This document shows positions 8,600 through 17,196 of a stretch of 64,000 bases of DNA, piece by piece. The first letter of the stretch is position 1, and every line of letters begins with the position of its first letter. Both the position numbers and the translations under genes were made by a program. Source of the DNA: JAICJR01 sp963848495 (GTDB lineage Bacteria; Actinomycetota; Thermoleophilia; Solirubrobacterales; Thermoleophilaceae). The notes under the pieces are model-generated. The model had not been told where the DNA came from and ran no database searches. It saw only the letters and a program-made list of their open reading frames with translations. The DNA lies in contig CAWKDV010000004.1 of the NCBI GenBank assembly GCA_963848495.1, forward strand, positions 2,018,538 through 2,082,537, in the 5' to 3' direction.

Positions 8600-9247
8600 T
8601 CAGTTCACTGGGGTGAGCACGCCCAGATGCAGCTGATCCTCCGCGGCGAGCACGGCGGCTGAGGCCTCCCGACGCGACCTCACGCCGAGGCGGCGGAACG
8701 CGGACGAGAGGTGCGTCTTCACCGTGCTCTCCGCGAGATAGAGCCGCTCCGCGATCTGGGCGTTGGTGAAGCCCGCCACCACAAGCGCCAGGATCTGCCG
8801 CTCCCGGTGTGAGAGCGCCGGCGCCTCCACGATCTCGCGCATCGGCCGCGGAAGCGAGACCTGCCCGAGCGACACCGAGCGCACCGCGGCGGGCAGCACG
8901 TCGTCCATCTCCTCCTCGAGGACGATCGCATCGGCGCCGGCCGCTAGCAGGCTGCGGGTCTCGCCCTGAGCTGACTCCGGCACCACCACGACGATTCCGG
9001 CGTCGGGCGAGCGCCGCCGCGACTTCTGGATCGCGGCGGCGAGATCTGGGCCGCTCTCGACGATCAGCACGAGGTCCGTGTCGAGCTCGACCCGCTCGGC
9101 CGCGGCCGCCCCGGCGCCCAAATGGCGCGCCGCGATCTGTGGGCCGTCGTGCTCGAGCAGCTCCACCGCGCGCCAGGCGGTGTCCCCGTCAGGGGCGATC
9201 GCGGCGAGCGTCAGCGCCTCATCCGGCGAGCTGTCCCCCACGCCCAT
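8600..9247 (-). CDS. LuxR/NarL-type regulator with degenerate receiver domain
   Basis: A 215-residue protein. The C-terminal ~65 residues are a clear LuxR helix-turn-helix (LSHRERQILALVVAGFTNAQ, then AERLYLAESTVKTHLSSAFR). The N-terminal ~130 residues have the length and alternating alpha/beta pattern of a receiver domain, but the usual acidic pair near the N-terminus, the phospho-accepting Asp after strand 3 (here DLVLIVESG) and the Lys after strand 5 (here DAIVLEEEM) are not in place. It is therefore unlikely to be phosphorylated by a histidine kinase, and no kinase is adjacent. It is the first gene of a minus-strand set with the VOC protein, MFS pump and GNAT gene, which it may regulate. 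Confidence 0.82.
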   Translation of the reverse strand: MGVGDSSPDEALTLAAIAPDGDTAWRAVELLEHDGPQIAARHLGAGAAAAERVELDTDLVLIVESGPDLAAAIQKSRRRSPDAGIVVVVPESAQGETRSLLAAGADAIVLEEEMDDVLPAAVRSVSLGQVSLPRPMREIVEAPALSHRERQILALVVAGFTNAQIAERLYLAESTVKTHLSSAFRRLGVRSRREASAAVLAAEDQLHLGVLTPVN

Positions 9248-9277
9248 GCAGTAGATACGGACGGCGGCCCGCAGCGC

Positions 9278-9760
9278 TTACGGCGCCCGGCCCTTCTGCA
9301 CGGCCGGGTTGCCGACCACCAGGGCGCCAGCCGGCACGTCGCGGGTCACCACGGCGCCGGCCCCCACGAAAGCGTGTGGGCCGATCGTCACACCGCAGAC
9401 CACGGTGGCATTCGCTCCGATCGTCGCGCCTCGCCGCACCAGCGTGGGCAGGAAGTCGTCGTGGGACCGGCCGCTGCCCGCGCGCGGGACGAGGTCGTTG
9501 GTGAACACGGCGCCGGGTCCGAGGAAGACGTAGTCCTCTATCACCACGCGGTCCCAGATCAGCACACCGTTCTTCACTGTCACACCGTCGCCGACCCAGG
9601 CGCCGCTCTCGATGAACGAGTGCTCGCAGATGTTGCAGCCGGCGCCCACGTGCGCGCCCTCCATCACGTGCGCGAAGGGCCAGATCCGCGTTCCGGCACC
9701 AATGTCGTCGCTCTCGCAGAGCGCGAGCGGGTGGGCCTGGACGTCGGCGCAGGTCGTCAT
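9278..9760 (-). CDS. left-handed beta-helix (hexapeptide) N-acetyltransferase, WbpD/WlbB-like
   Basis: A 160-residue protein built of hexapeptide repeats ([LIV]-G-x4) throughout, for example IGAGTRIWPFAHV, VGAGCNICEHSF, IGANATVVCGVTIG and VGAGAVVTRDVPAGALV. The order and short length match acetyltransferases that N-acetylate nucleotide-linked amino sugars, such as UDP-2-acetamido-3-amino-2,3-dideoxyglucuronate acetyltransferase. Its ATG overlaps the stop of the upstream methyltransferase as ATGA, so it is the last gene of a three-gene minus-strand operon. A Gfo/Idh dehydrogenase and DegT-family aminotransferase suited to the same kind of sugar lie in the divergent polysaccharide operon. Substrate is inferred from family and context. 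Confidence 0.82.
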   Translation of the reverse strand: MTTCADVQAHPLALCESDDIGAGTRIWPFAHVMEGAHVGAGCNICEHSFIESGAWVGDGVTVKNGVLIWDRVVIEDYVFLGPGAVFTNDLVPRAGSGRSHDDFLPTLVRRGATIGANATVVCGVTIGPHAFVGAGAVVTRDVPAGALVVGNPAVQKGRAP

Positions 9761-10566
9761 CGCCTCAGCACGATCCCGAACATCGCCCGTCCGTCGTCCG
9801 CGCGCGCGACCATCGACTCGGCCTCGGGGTGCGCCCGCGCGAACCGACCGAAGGCCGTGTTGCGGTCCACGTCGTCGGCGATCAGCAGGCCGCTTCGCAT
9901 CGAGTCCCAGGCGCGCGTCAGCTCGAAGCGCAGGTTGCCCTCGGTGTGGCTGCTGTCATGCAGGAAGAGGCCGACGTCGCCCAGCTCCGCGAGCACGCCA
10001 GGCAGCATGCGCCGGCTCGTGCCGCTTACGTAGCTCCAGCGGCCGCGCAACTCGTCCGGCACCGCGGCGCCGATTTGAGCGCTCAGGCGTTCGTCGAGCG
10101 CGGGGATGTCGATGCTCCAGAGGCCACCCCCGCCGGTTCGCTCGAGCGCCTCGAGGATCACGCGCGAGCTGATCCCGCGGGCTACCCCGGTTTCGACCAC
10201 GGTGCGCGGCCGCATGTGCAGCGTGGCGCACCAGACGGCGCGGGCGAGCGCCGGATCGGCGTCGTCCCAGCCGCCGTAGCTTGCCCGCCCGAGCGCGAGC
10301 CCGCTCGCCTCGAGGCGGGCGGCGACGTCCCGCCACAGCCGCGAGAAGTCGCATGCCGCGGGGCAGGGCCAGGGCGCACCCAGCCACTCGTGCAGCTGCC
10401 GCTCCCAGTCTGGCTCGGCCGCGTAGCCGTAGCGGGCCGGAGCGGCGCGCACCAGCCGCTTCGTGCGGACCAGGGCCCGGTCGAAGCCGTCGGCGGGCTC
10501 GCGCACCGTCAGGCGGGCCGCACCGGCCGCCCAGCGTAGTCGGCTGGCCAGGGCCGAGCCGCTCAT
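9757..10566 (-). CDS. class I SAM-dependent methyltransferase
   Basis: A 269-residue protein. ATG 10566 is chosen because it forms an ATGA overlap with the stop of the upstream oxidoreductase, although the frame is open to 10620. The SAM-binding motif I is visible as VVETGVARGISSRVILEAL, followed by an acidic strand end (GLWSIDIPALDE) and a later DVGLFLHDSSHT strand with a histidine pair, typical of CmcI/FkbM-like or Methyltransf_24 enzymes. No transmembrane segment. It sits between a flavin oxidoreductase and a sugar N-acetyltransferase at the edge of the exopolysaccharide locus, so it may methylate a sugar residue. The acceptor is unknown. Confidence 0.78.
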   Translation of the reverse strand: MSGSALASRLRWAAGAARLTVREPADGFDRALVRTKRLVRAAPARYGYAAEPDWERQLHEWLGAPWPCPAACDFSRLWRDVAARLEASGLALGRASYGGWDDADPALARAVWCATLHMRPRTVVETGVARGISSRVILEALERTGGGGLWSIDIPALDERLSAQIGAAVPDELRGRWSYVSGTSRRMLPGVLAELGDVGLFLHDSSHTEGNLRFELTRAWDSMRSGLLIADDVDRNTAFGRFARAHPEAESMVARADDGRAMFGIVLRR

Positions 10567-11774
10567 CCGACCGCGAAGGCGCGCTGGAGCGCCGCGCCCA
10601 CCCGCGAGGCTGCGTACCACGAGCCCGAGATGAAGCGCATGATCGGGCCGAAGCTCCAGGCCGCGGGCGCGCCCATGAAGTGCAGGCCGGGCACACTCGA
10701 CTCGAGTCCCCAGCGCAGCAGCGGATAGCCGTTGACGCGCCGGATGCCGTCCACCAGCTCGGGCGAGAGGAAGTCATAGCCGGCCACGTCAACGCGGTAG
10801 CCGGTGCCGAGCAGCACGTGGTCGGCCTGCCGCTCGCTGCCGTCATCGAGGCGGAGCCGGACGCCGCCATCGCGCTCGCGCGCCTCGAGCACGCTGCGGC
10901 CGACGGTGAGCGGCACATCGGCCAGCCGCGGCACGAGCCAGCGCGCGCCCGCGGGCCGGATCGCCCGGTAAGCGAGTGGAGACTGGACGCGCCGCGGCAG
11001 CCGGGTGAACATGTCGGGCACGGCGACGAGCCTGCTCAGCCCGGCCGGCCCGACGTCGGTCTGGGCGTAGAGCAGCGGCTTGGCGCGACCGAGGCGGCGC
11101 TGGATCGTGCCGCCACGCAGCCAGTTGAGCTTCGGCGCGCGCGCGATCACCTCGACGCAGGCGCCCGACTCGTGCATCAGCGCCGCGGACTCGAGCGCGC
11201 TCTGGCCGCCGCCCACCACCACGACGACCCTGCCCGCGAAGCGGCTCAGGTCGCGGTGGTCGGACGAGTGCGAGACGAGCTCGCGTGGGAGGTCGCGGAA
11301 CAGCGGCGGGCGCCAGGCAAACGACTCGATGCCAGCGGCCACGATCACACGCCGCGCCGAGGTCGCCTCGCCGTCCTCGAGCAGCACCCTGAAGCCGTCC
11401 CCCTCGCGGTCGATCCAGCTCACCCGCCGACAGTCCACGTCCGGCACCGCCGACGCCTGGAACCAGTCCGCGTACTCGAGGAAGCCGTCGAGCGGCACCG
11501 GGTTCCTGAAGCGACGACCGCAGAGGTCGCCGTATGCCTCAAGCGTGAGGTTGCCGCCGGGGAAGCCGATGAAGCAGGCGTCCCAGGTCGAGCGCAGCAG
11601 CATGCCTTTCGGCATTGACTTCCAGAACGACATCGGCTCGCCGAACACGCGCGTCTTGATGCCGGGCAGATGGGCCGCCGCCGACAGCCCATAGGGGCCG
11701 GCGCCGACGACCGCCACCTCGCAGGACGTCCCCCTCTGCGACTGCGGGGGCGGAGCGGTCATCACCCTTGCCAT
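10563..11774 (-). CDS. flavin-dependent NAD(P)H oxidoreductase/monooxygenase-like protein
   Basis: A 403-residue protein with an N-terminal FAD-binding motif VVGAGPYGLSAA and a second dinucleotide-binding motif VVVVVGGGQSALESAAL near residue 165, the arrangement of flavin-containing monooxygenases and lysine/ornithine N-hydroxylase-like enzymes. A C-terminal VLLGTGYRVDVAGYDFL segment corresponds to the family's third conserved ATG-like motif. Substrate is unknown. It is the first gene of a minus-strand operon with a methyltransferase and hexapeptide acetyltransferase. It diverges from the priming glycosyltransferase across a 73-base gap, suggesting a role in modifying a polysaccharide component or precursor. 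Confidence 0.8.
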   Translation of the reverse strand: MARVMTAPPPQSQRGTSCEVAVVGAGPYGLSAAAHLPGIKTRVFGEPMSFWKSMPKGMLLRSTWDACFIGFPGGNLTLEAYGDLCGRRFRNPVPLDGFLEYADWFQASAVPDVDCRRVSWIDREGDGFRVLLEDGEATSARRVIVAAGIESFAWRPPLFRDLPRELVSHSSDHRDLSRFAGRVVVVVGGGQSALESAALMHESGACVEVIARAPKLNWLRGGTIQRRLGRAKPLLYAQTDVGPAGLSRLVAVPDMFTRLPRRVQSPLAYRAIRPAGARWLVPRLADVPLTVGRSVLEARERDGGVRLRLDDGSERQADHVLLGTGYRVDVAGYDFLSPELVDGIRRVNGYPLLRWGLESSVPGLHFMGAPAAWSFGPIMRFISGSWYAASRVGAALQRAFAVG

Positions 11775-11847
11775 CGCTCTAGATACGGAGCGGGGCAGCG
11801 ATTACTTACCGAAAGTTCTCGGGCGGCCGGCGCGTATCTCAACTACC

Positions 11848-13329
11848 GTGGCCCTTCCCGATCCGGCACCAACCGTCGCTGTTCCGCACCGCGTGGTCTC
11901 CGCGCCCCAGCCGTCGGACGCTCGCGCCCTGCCGCCCGCAGCGGTCGCCAACGAGCCGCGCCGCTCGAGCGACGCTTCGCTGCGGCGCGCGCTGCTCGCG
12001 GCAGACCTCGCCGCGCTGGTGCTGGCGGCGTCCGCGGCCTTGACGATGGGCTCGCCGGCGGGCGGCCTGCGGCAGCTGCTCGCGGCGCTCGCGTTCCTGC
12101 CGCTGATGGCCCTACTCGCCAAGCTCTACGGCCTCTACGACGCCAGCGCCAAGCGCATCAGCCACTCGACGATCGACGACATCCCGGACGTGTTCCACGT
12201 CGTGCTGATCGGGACGCTGGGACTGTGGGGCTATCTCAAGCTGCTCGACGAGCGGCTCGCGTTCCGAGAGGCCGCGCTCTTCCTGCTCGCCGGTGTGTGC
12301 ACGACGCTGGCCGCGCGCGCGTCGGTGCGTCTGCTCGCGCGGCGCGTGGGAGCGCCCGAGCGGGTGCTGCTCGTCGGCGACGGCGACGGGGCGTCGCTGC
12401 TCGCCCGCAAGGTCAGCGCCGGCACGCGCTACCGCGGCACGCTGGTGGGCTACCTGTCGGAGAACGGCGGCATTCCGGACGCTGGCGTGCCGCAGCTCGG
12501 CTCCTGCCGCGACCTCGCGGCGGTCTGCCGCGCGCGCGGAATCGACCGGGTGCTGGTGGCGTCGCCCACGCTCGGCTGCGACGACCTCACGGACCTCGTG
12601 CGACAGGCGATCAGCGCCGACGTGAAGGTCAGCCTGCTCCCCTCGATGGCCGACGTGCTCGGCCCGGCCGCGCAGCTCGACGAGCTCGGCGGCGTGATGC
12701 TGCTCGGCGTTAACCCGGCTCGGTTCACGCGCTCGTCGTACGTGCTCAAGCGGACGCTCGACCTGACGGTGTCTGTGGCCGGGCTCGCCGTGGCGCTGCC
12801 ACTGCTCCCGTTCGTGGCAGCCGCGATCAAGCTCGACTCGTCCGGGCCCGTCTTCCACGTACAGGAGCGGATGGGCCGGCGCGGCAGGCGCTTCCGCCTC
12901 TACAAGCTGCGCACGATGGTGGCCGACGCCGAGCAGCGCGTCGACGGGCTGCGCGCGCAGAGCCGTCACGCCGCCTGGCTGCTGCTCGACCGCGATCCCC
13001 GCATCACCCGCGTTGGCCGCTTCCTGCGCTCCACCAGCATCGACGAGCTGCCGCAGCTGTGGAACGTCGTGCGCGGCGAGATGAGCCTCGTGGGGCCGCG
13101 CCCCATGCCGCCTGACGTGGACCGCCACATCAACGGCTGGGGCCGGCTGCGACTCGACATCGCGCCGGGCATCACCGGCCTCTGGCAGGTGCTCGGGCGC
13201 GCCTCGATCCCGTTCGAGGAGATGCTCAAGCTCGACTATGTCTACGTGACCAACTGGAGCGTCTGGGAGGACGTGCGCCTGATGCTGCGCACGATCTTCG
13301 CGGTGCTCAGCATGAAGGGGGCGAACTAG
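11848..13329 (+). CDS. polyprenyl-phosphate sugar-1-phosphate transferase (priming enzyme of exopolysaccharide synthesis)
   Basis: A 493-residue membrane protein (GTG start). Residues ~40-130 contain the multi-helix N-terminal membrane region, followed by a CoA-binding-like Rossmann segment (VLLVGDGDGASLLARK) and the C-terminal catalytic domain after a membrane hairpin (KRTLDLTVSVAGLAVALPL). Catalytic-domain signatures are complete: FRLYKLRTMV, DELPQLWNVVRGEMSLVGPR and GITGLWQVLGR. The family transfers a hexose-1-phosphate from a nucleotide sugar to undecaprenyl phosphate at the inner face of the membrane, the first committed step of Wzx/Wzy-type polysaccharide assembly. It opens the plus-strand operon and is followed with no gap by the Wzz/BY-kinase gene. 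Confidence 0.93.
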   Translation: MALPDPAPTVAVPHRVVSAPQPSDARALPPAAVANEPRRSSDASLRRALLAADLAALVLAASAALTMGSPAGGLRQLLAALAFLPLMALLAKLYGLYDASAKRISHSTIDDIPDVFHVVLIGTLGLWGYLKLLDERLAFREAALFLLAGVCTTLAARASVRLLARRVGAPERVLLVGDGDGASLLARKVSAGTRYRGTLVGYLSENGGIPDAGVPQLGSCRDLAAVCRARGIDRVLVASPTLGCDDLTDLVRQAISADVKVSLLPSMADVLGPAAQLDELGGVMLLGVNPARFTRSSYVLKRTLDLTVSVAGLAVALPLLPFVAAAIKLDSSGPVFHVQERMGRRGRRFRLYKLRTMVADAEQRVDGLRAQSRHAAWLLLDRDPRITRVGRFLRSTSIDELPQLWNVVRGEMSLVGPRPMPPDVDRHINGWGRLRLDIAPGITGLWQVLGRASIPFEEMLKLDYVYVTNWSVWEDVRLMLRTIFAVLSMKGAN

Positions 13330-14961
13330 TTGTCAAGGCGGGCGTCTCAGCGCAACCCCGTTCTGCGACCGGCTGAGACTGCCGAGCCGCCGCCCGAGCG
13401 CGAGTGGTCGAAGGTGCTCGCGCGGCGCTGGAAGCTGGTGGTGGTGGCCGTCGCCGCGGCCGTGCTGGCCGCACTCGCGCTGACGCTCACCGCGCCGCGC
13501 CGCTACGACGCGAGCGCCACCGTGCAGGTCGAGCCCGGCAGCTCGCTGGTGGGCGGCTCGGTGCGCTCGGACGATCTCGCCTACCTGGACCGCCTGATCA
13601 ACACCTACGCCACGCTCGCCGCCGGCTCGCCGGCGCGCGAGCGCGTGACGCGCGACCTTCACCTGCGGCACCGGCCCGGCCTCTCGGTCACCGAGGTGGC
13701 CAACACCAACCTGATGAAGATCGGGGCGACCGCGGACAGCCCGCGCAACGCCGCCAGGGCGGCCAACGACGCCGCCTCGGTGCTGATCGCCGAGGTGAAG
13801 AGCTACTCGGGGAGGGTGGCCCAGGAGATGTACGCCGGCCTCGACAGCCGGGCGGGCCAGCTCGAGTCTCAGCTCGGGCAGGCGCAGGCGCGGCTCCAGA
13901 CCCTTAGGACGGCGAGCACGGCGGCCACGTCGCCCGAGGCGCTCAAGCTCCAGCAGCAGATAAACGACCAGCGCGACAGCCTGACGGCTCTCCGCAACGA
14001 CTACGAGGCGTCGCAGTCCGCCCAGCGCTCGCGCGCCAACGCCCTGTCGGTGATCACGCCCGCCACGCCGTCGCCGAAGCCCGCCAACCGCAAGCTGGCC
14101 CTGGTGCTGCCCGTGGGTGTGCTGCTCGGCGTGCTCGCCGGAGCCGGCCTTGTGCTCGTGGCGGAGAGCCTGTCGCGCAGGTCGCGCACCCGGGAGGAGG
14201 TCGAGGCATACCTCGACGCGCCGGTGCTCGCCTCGGTGCCCGCGGTCCAGCGCGTGTCGCGCGCGACGCTCTTCAACGGACACTCGCCGGCGGAGGAGGC
14301 GTTCCGGCGCCTGCGCACCAACCTGCTGCTTCAGCCGGGCGGCAAGCCGCGCAACGTGCTGGTCACGAGCTCGACTCCCGGAGAGGGCAAGTCGACCGTG
14401 GTGGCGAACCTCGCCCGCACGCTCGCCCAGGCCGGGCGGCGCACGGTGGCCGTCGACGCGGACCTCTGGGCGCCGGCGCTGCACCGCTTCTTCGGCACCG
14501 GCAACGAGAGCGGGTTGTGCGACCTGCTCGCCACCGCGCGCGGCGAGGCCGCGCCGCCGGTGCTCGAGTTCTGCCTGCCGACCTCGATCCCGGGCCTGTC
14601 GCTGCTGCCGGCCGGGGGCCCCGCGGATGACCCGGCGACGCTCCTGGCGTCTACCCGGGCGCAGCGGCTGTTCGCCAAGCTGGCCGCCGAGTTCGACTTC
14701 GTGCTGGTGGACTCGCCGGCGGTGCTGGCCGTCACCGACCCGCTCGTGCTGACGAAGAGCGTGGAGGGAGTGCTGTTCGTGGTGGGCGCCGACACCGACC
14801 CAGGCGTGCTGAAGGCCGCCTACTCGGAGCTGACGCGGATCGACGCGACGCCGCTCGGGATCGTGCTGAACGGCGGCCCGGACCAGAGTCTCCACGGCTA
14901 CGGCGACCGCTACCGCCAGCCGGCGCGCCCCCTTGAGCCTGACTTCGCCGACGTGACCTGA
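13330..14961 (+). CDS. Wzz-type chain-length regulator fused to BY-kinase (capsular exopolysaccharide autokinase)
   Basis: A 543-residue protein. The likely start is the TTG directly after the preceding stop, supported by an AAGGGGG ribosome site about 10 bases upstream. Transmembrane helix 1 (LVVVAVAAAVLAALALTL), an extracytoplasmic Wzz domain with a coiled-coil region (~residues 170-225), transmembrane helix 2 (LALVLPVGVLLGVLAGAGLV), then a cytoplasmic tyrosine kinase: Walker A TSSTPGEGKSTV, Walker A' VAVDADLWAP, Walker B FVLVDSPAV, and a short C-terminal tail containing two Tyr (HGYGDRYRQ). Proteins of this design set chain length and export of exopolysaccharide by cycling between phosphorylated and unphosphorylated states. 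The tyrosine cluster is shorter than in Wzc. Confidence 0.92.
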   Translation: MSRRASQRNPVLRPAETAEPPPEREWSKVLARRWKLVVVAVAAAVLAALALTLTAPRRYDASATVQVEPGSSLVGGSVRSDDLAYLDRLINTYATLAAGSPARERVTRDLHLRHRPGLSVTEVANTNLMKIGATADSPRNAARAANDAASVLIAEVKSYSGRVAQEMYAGLDSRAGQLESQLGQAQARLQTLRTASTAATSPEALKLQQQINDQRDSLTALRNDYEASQSAQRSRANALSVITPATPSPKPANRKLALVLPVGVLLGVLAGAGLVLVAESLSRRSRTREEVEAYLDAPVLASVPAVQRVSRATLFNGHSPAEEAFRRLRTNLLLQPGGKPRNVLVTSSTPGEGKSTVVANLARTLAQAGRRTVAVDADLWAPALHRFFGTGNESGLCDLLATARGEAAPPVLEFCLPTSIPGLSLLPAGGPADDPATLLASTRAQRLFAKLAAEFDFVLVDSPAVLAVTDPLVLTKSVEGVLFVVGADTDPGVLKAAYSELTRIDATPLGIVLNGGPDQSLHGYGDRYRQPARPLEPDFADVT

Positions 14962-14975
14962 GGAGATGGACCTCG

Positions 14976-16091
14976 ATGTACGAACCAAACCTGCAGGACA
15001 CGACCAAGCCGACTCGCGTGGCCGTGATCGGTTGCGGCTACTGGGGCATGAACTACGTGCGGGTACTCAACGAGCTGCCCGACGCCGAGGTGGCGGTGGT
15101 GTGCGACCAGCGCGCCGCGCGCCTCGACGAAATCGGCCGGCGCTACGGCGGCATCGGTCTCACGACAGACTGCGACGAGGCGCTCGCCGCGGAGGGGGTC
15201 GAGGCGGCAGTGGTCTGCACCGAAGCGACGTCGCACCGCCGCATCGCGGGCCAGGCGCTCGCGCGCGGGCTCCATGTGCTGGTGGAGAAGCCGCTGACCG
15301 TCACTGTGCAGGACGCCGACTGGCTGATCGCGAAGGCCGAGGACGCCGGCCGCATCCTGCTCGCCGGCCACACCTTCCTCTACAACGCGGGCGTCCAGCG
15401 CATCAAGGACATCGTGCGAGAGGGTGACCTCGGCGACCTCTACTACGTCTACGCCACGCGCACGAACTTGGGGCCCTTCCGCACCGACGTGAACGCGCTC
15501 TGGGACCTGGCGCCGCACGACATCGCCATCTTCAACCACCTCCTCGACGGCATCCCGGAGTGGGCGAGCGCGGTGGGCGCGTCCGTGCTCCGCAACGGGC
15601 GCCAGGACTTCGGCTTCATCTCGCTTGGCTATCCGAACGGCGTGGTCGGCCACGTACACGTGAGCTGGGCGGACCCGCAGAAGGTGCGCGAGTTCGTGAT
15701 CGTCGGCAGCGACCGCCGCATCGCCTTCAACGACGTGCACCTGGTCGAGCGCGTGCGCGTATTCGACACCGGCGTGAAGCCCGACCTCCAGTCGGAGCCC
15801 ACGAGCTTCGGCGAGCACACGCTCCAGGTGCGCCAGGGCGACATCGTCAGCCCGGCTGTGCCGGCCACCGAGCCGCTCAAGCAGCTCTGCGGCCACTTCA
15901 TGCACTGCATCCGCCGTGGCGAGCGGCCGCGCACGCCGGGGCCGGACGGGCGCGCGGTGGTGGCGGTGATGCAGGCGGTGGAGCGCTCGCTCGAGCGCCG
16001 CGGCGCACCGGTCAGCGTGTTCAGCGCACCGTTCGCGAGCGACGACTTCGACCTCGCGGTGAGGCGCGAACTTGCGTATTCCGCTCGTTGA
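14976..16091 (+). CDS. Gfo/Idh/MocA-family nucleotide-sugar dehydrogenase
   Basis: A 371-residue protein with an ATG preceded by GGAGATGG. N-terminal NAD-binding motif VAVIGCGYWGMNYVRVL, the family hallmark HVLVEKPLTVT, and a C-terminal beta-sheet domain (AHTFLYNAG onward) with DLAPHDIAIFNHLL, whose His is the usual proton-transfer residue. In polysaccharide loci this family includes WlbA/WbpB, the UDP-N-acetylglucosaminuronate 3-dehydrogenase that feeds an aminotransferase. Here the next gene is exactly such a PLP aminotransferase (20-base overlap), supporting that role by inference. No gene for the preceding 6-dehydrogenase is seen in this window. Confidence 0.88.
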   Translation: MYEPNLQDTTKPTRVAVIGCGYWGMNYVRVLNELPDAEVAVVCDQRAARLDEIGRRYGGIGLTTDCDEALAAEGVEAAVVCTEATSHRRIAGQALARGLHVLVEKPLTVTVQDADWLIAKAEDAGRILLAGHTFLYNAGVQRIKDIVREGDLGDLYYVYATRTNLGPFRTDVNALWDLAPHDIAIFNHLLDGIPEWASAVGASVLRNGRQDFGFISLGYPNGVVGHVHVSWADPQKVREFVIVGSDRRIAFNDVHLVERVRVFDTGVKPDLQSEPTSFGEHTLQVRQGDIVSPAVPATEPLKQLCGHFMHCIRRGERPRTPGPDGRAVVAVMQAVERSLERRGAPVSVFSAPFASDDFDLAVRRELAYSAR

Positions 16092-17196
16092 CCTGGCCGA
16101 GCAGCAGCGAGAGCTCCAGCCGGAGCTCGACGCCGTCCTGCGCGGCATGCTTCAGCGCACCGACTGGGTGCTCGGCGACGAGCTCGAGCAGTTCGAGCGC
16201 GAGTTCGCCGCCTACTGCGGCGCCGGGCATGCGGTCGGCACCGACTCGGGGTTGTCGGCGCTCGAGCTGCTCCTGCGCGCGTATGGCATCGGCCCTGGCG
16301 ACGAGGTGGTCACGGCCGCCAACACGTTCGTCGCCACCGTCCTGGCGATCAGCCACGCGGGCGCGACGCCAGTGCTGGCGGACGTCGACCCGCGCACCTT
16401 CACGCTCGATCCGGCCGCCCTCGAGGACGCGATCGGCGAGCGCACCAGGGCGATCGTGCCGGTGCACCTCTACGGGCAGCCGGCCCACATGGCCGCGATC
16501 CGCGAGCTCGCGGATCGCCACGACCTGGTGGTGATCGAGGACGCCTGCCAGGCCCACGGCGCCCGCTACCGGGGCGCGCGCGCCGGCTCGCTGGCCGATG
16601 CCGCCGCCTTCAGCTTCTACCCGGCCAAGAACCTGGGAGCGCTTGGCGACGGCGGTGTGGCGGTGACCGACGACGACGAGATCGCCGAGCGCCTGCGCCA
16701 GCTCCGCAACTACGGCCAGCGCGAGAAGTACGACCACGTGGTCAAGGGCTTCAACCGGCGGCTCGACACGCTCCAGGCGGGCGTGCTGCGCGTGAAGCTG
16801 CGCCGGCTCGACCGCTGGAGCGAGCGGCGGCGCCAGAACGCCGCGCTATACGAGTCGCTGCTGGCCGGCTCGGCGGTGGTCACTCCCTGGGTCGCCCCCT
16901 ACGCCGAGCACGTCTGGCACCTCTACGTGATCCGCTGCCCGGAGCGGGACGCGGTGCGCGCCGAGCTCGCGGCGCGGCGCATCGACACGGGCATCCACTA
17001 CCCGGTGCCGGTCCACCTCCAGCCGGCCTACCGCGACCTCTGCTACGCGCGCGGCGACTTCCCGGTGAGCGAGGCCGCCGCCGACGAGATCGTCTCGCTG
17101 CCGATGTACCCGGAGCTTCCCGCCGACATGGTGGTGCGTGTGGCCACCGCCGTGCGGGAGTGCCTGGCGGGGGTGCTCGAGCAATGCGCGTCCTGA
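16072..17196 (+). CDS. DegT/DnrJ/EryC1/StrS-family sugar aminotransferase
   Basis: A 374-residue PLP enzyme. The start is a TTG at 16072, giving the family-typical N-terminus RIPLVDLAEQQ and overlapping the upstream gene by 20 bases. The PLP-binding lysine lies in AFSFYPAKNLGALGDGG, with the upstream Asp/His segment DLVVIEDACQAHGA and the C-terminal THYPVPVHLQPAY-type motif (GIHYPVPVHLQPAYRDL). The family transfers an amino group from glutamate to a keto-sugar nucleotide. With the preceding dehydrogenase and the hexapeptide acetyltransferase at 9.3-9.8 kb it could make a 3-acetamido sugar such as a diacetamido-uronic acid. The pathway assignment is inference. Confidence 0.92.
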   Translation: MRIPLVDLAEQQRELQPELDAVLRGMLQRTDWVLGDELEQFEREFAAYCGAGHAVGTDSGLSALELLLRAYGIGPGDEVVTAANTFVATVLAISHAGATPVLADVDPRTFTLDPAALEDAIGERTRAIVPVHLYGQPAHMAAIRELADRHDLVVIEDACQAHGARYRGARAGSLADAAAFSFYPAKNLGALGDGGVAVTDDDEIAERLRQLRNYGQREKYDHVVKGFNRRLDTLQAGVLRVKLRRLDRWSERRRQNAALYESLLAGSAVVTPWVAPYAEHVWHLYVIRCPERDAVRAELAARRIDTGIHYPVPVHLQPAYRDLCYARGDFPVSEAAADEIVSLPMYPELPADMVVRVATAVRECLAGVLEQCAS

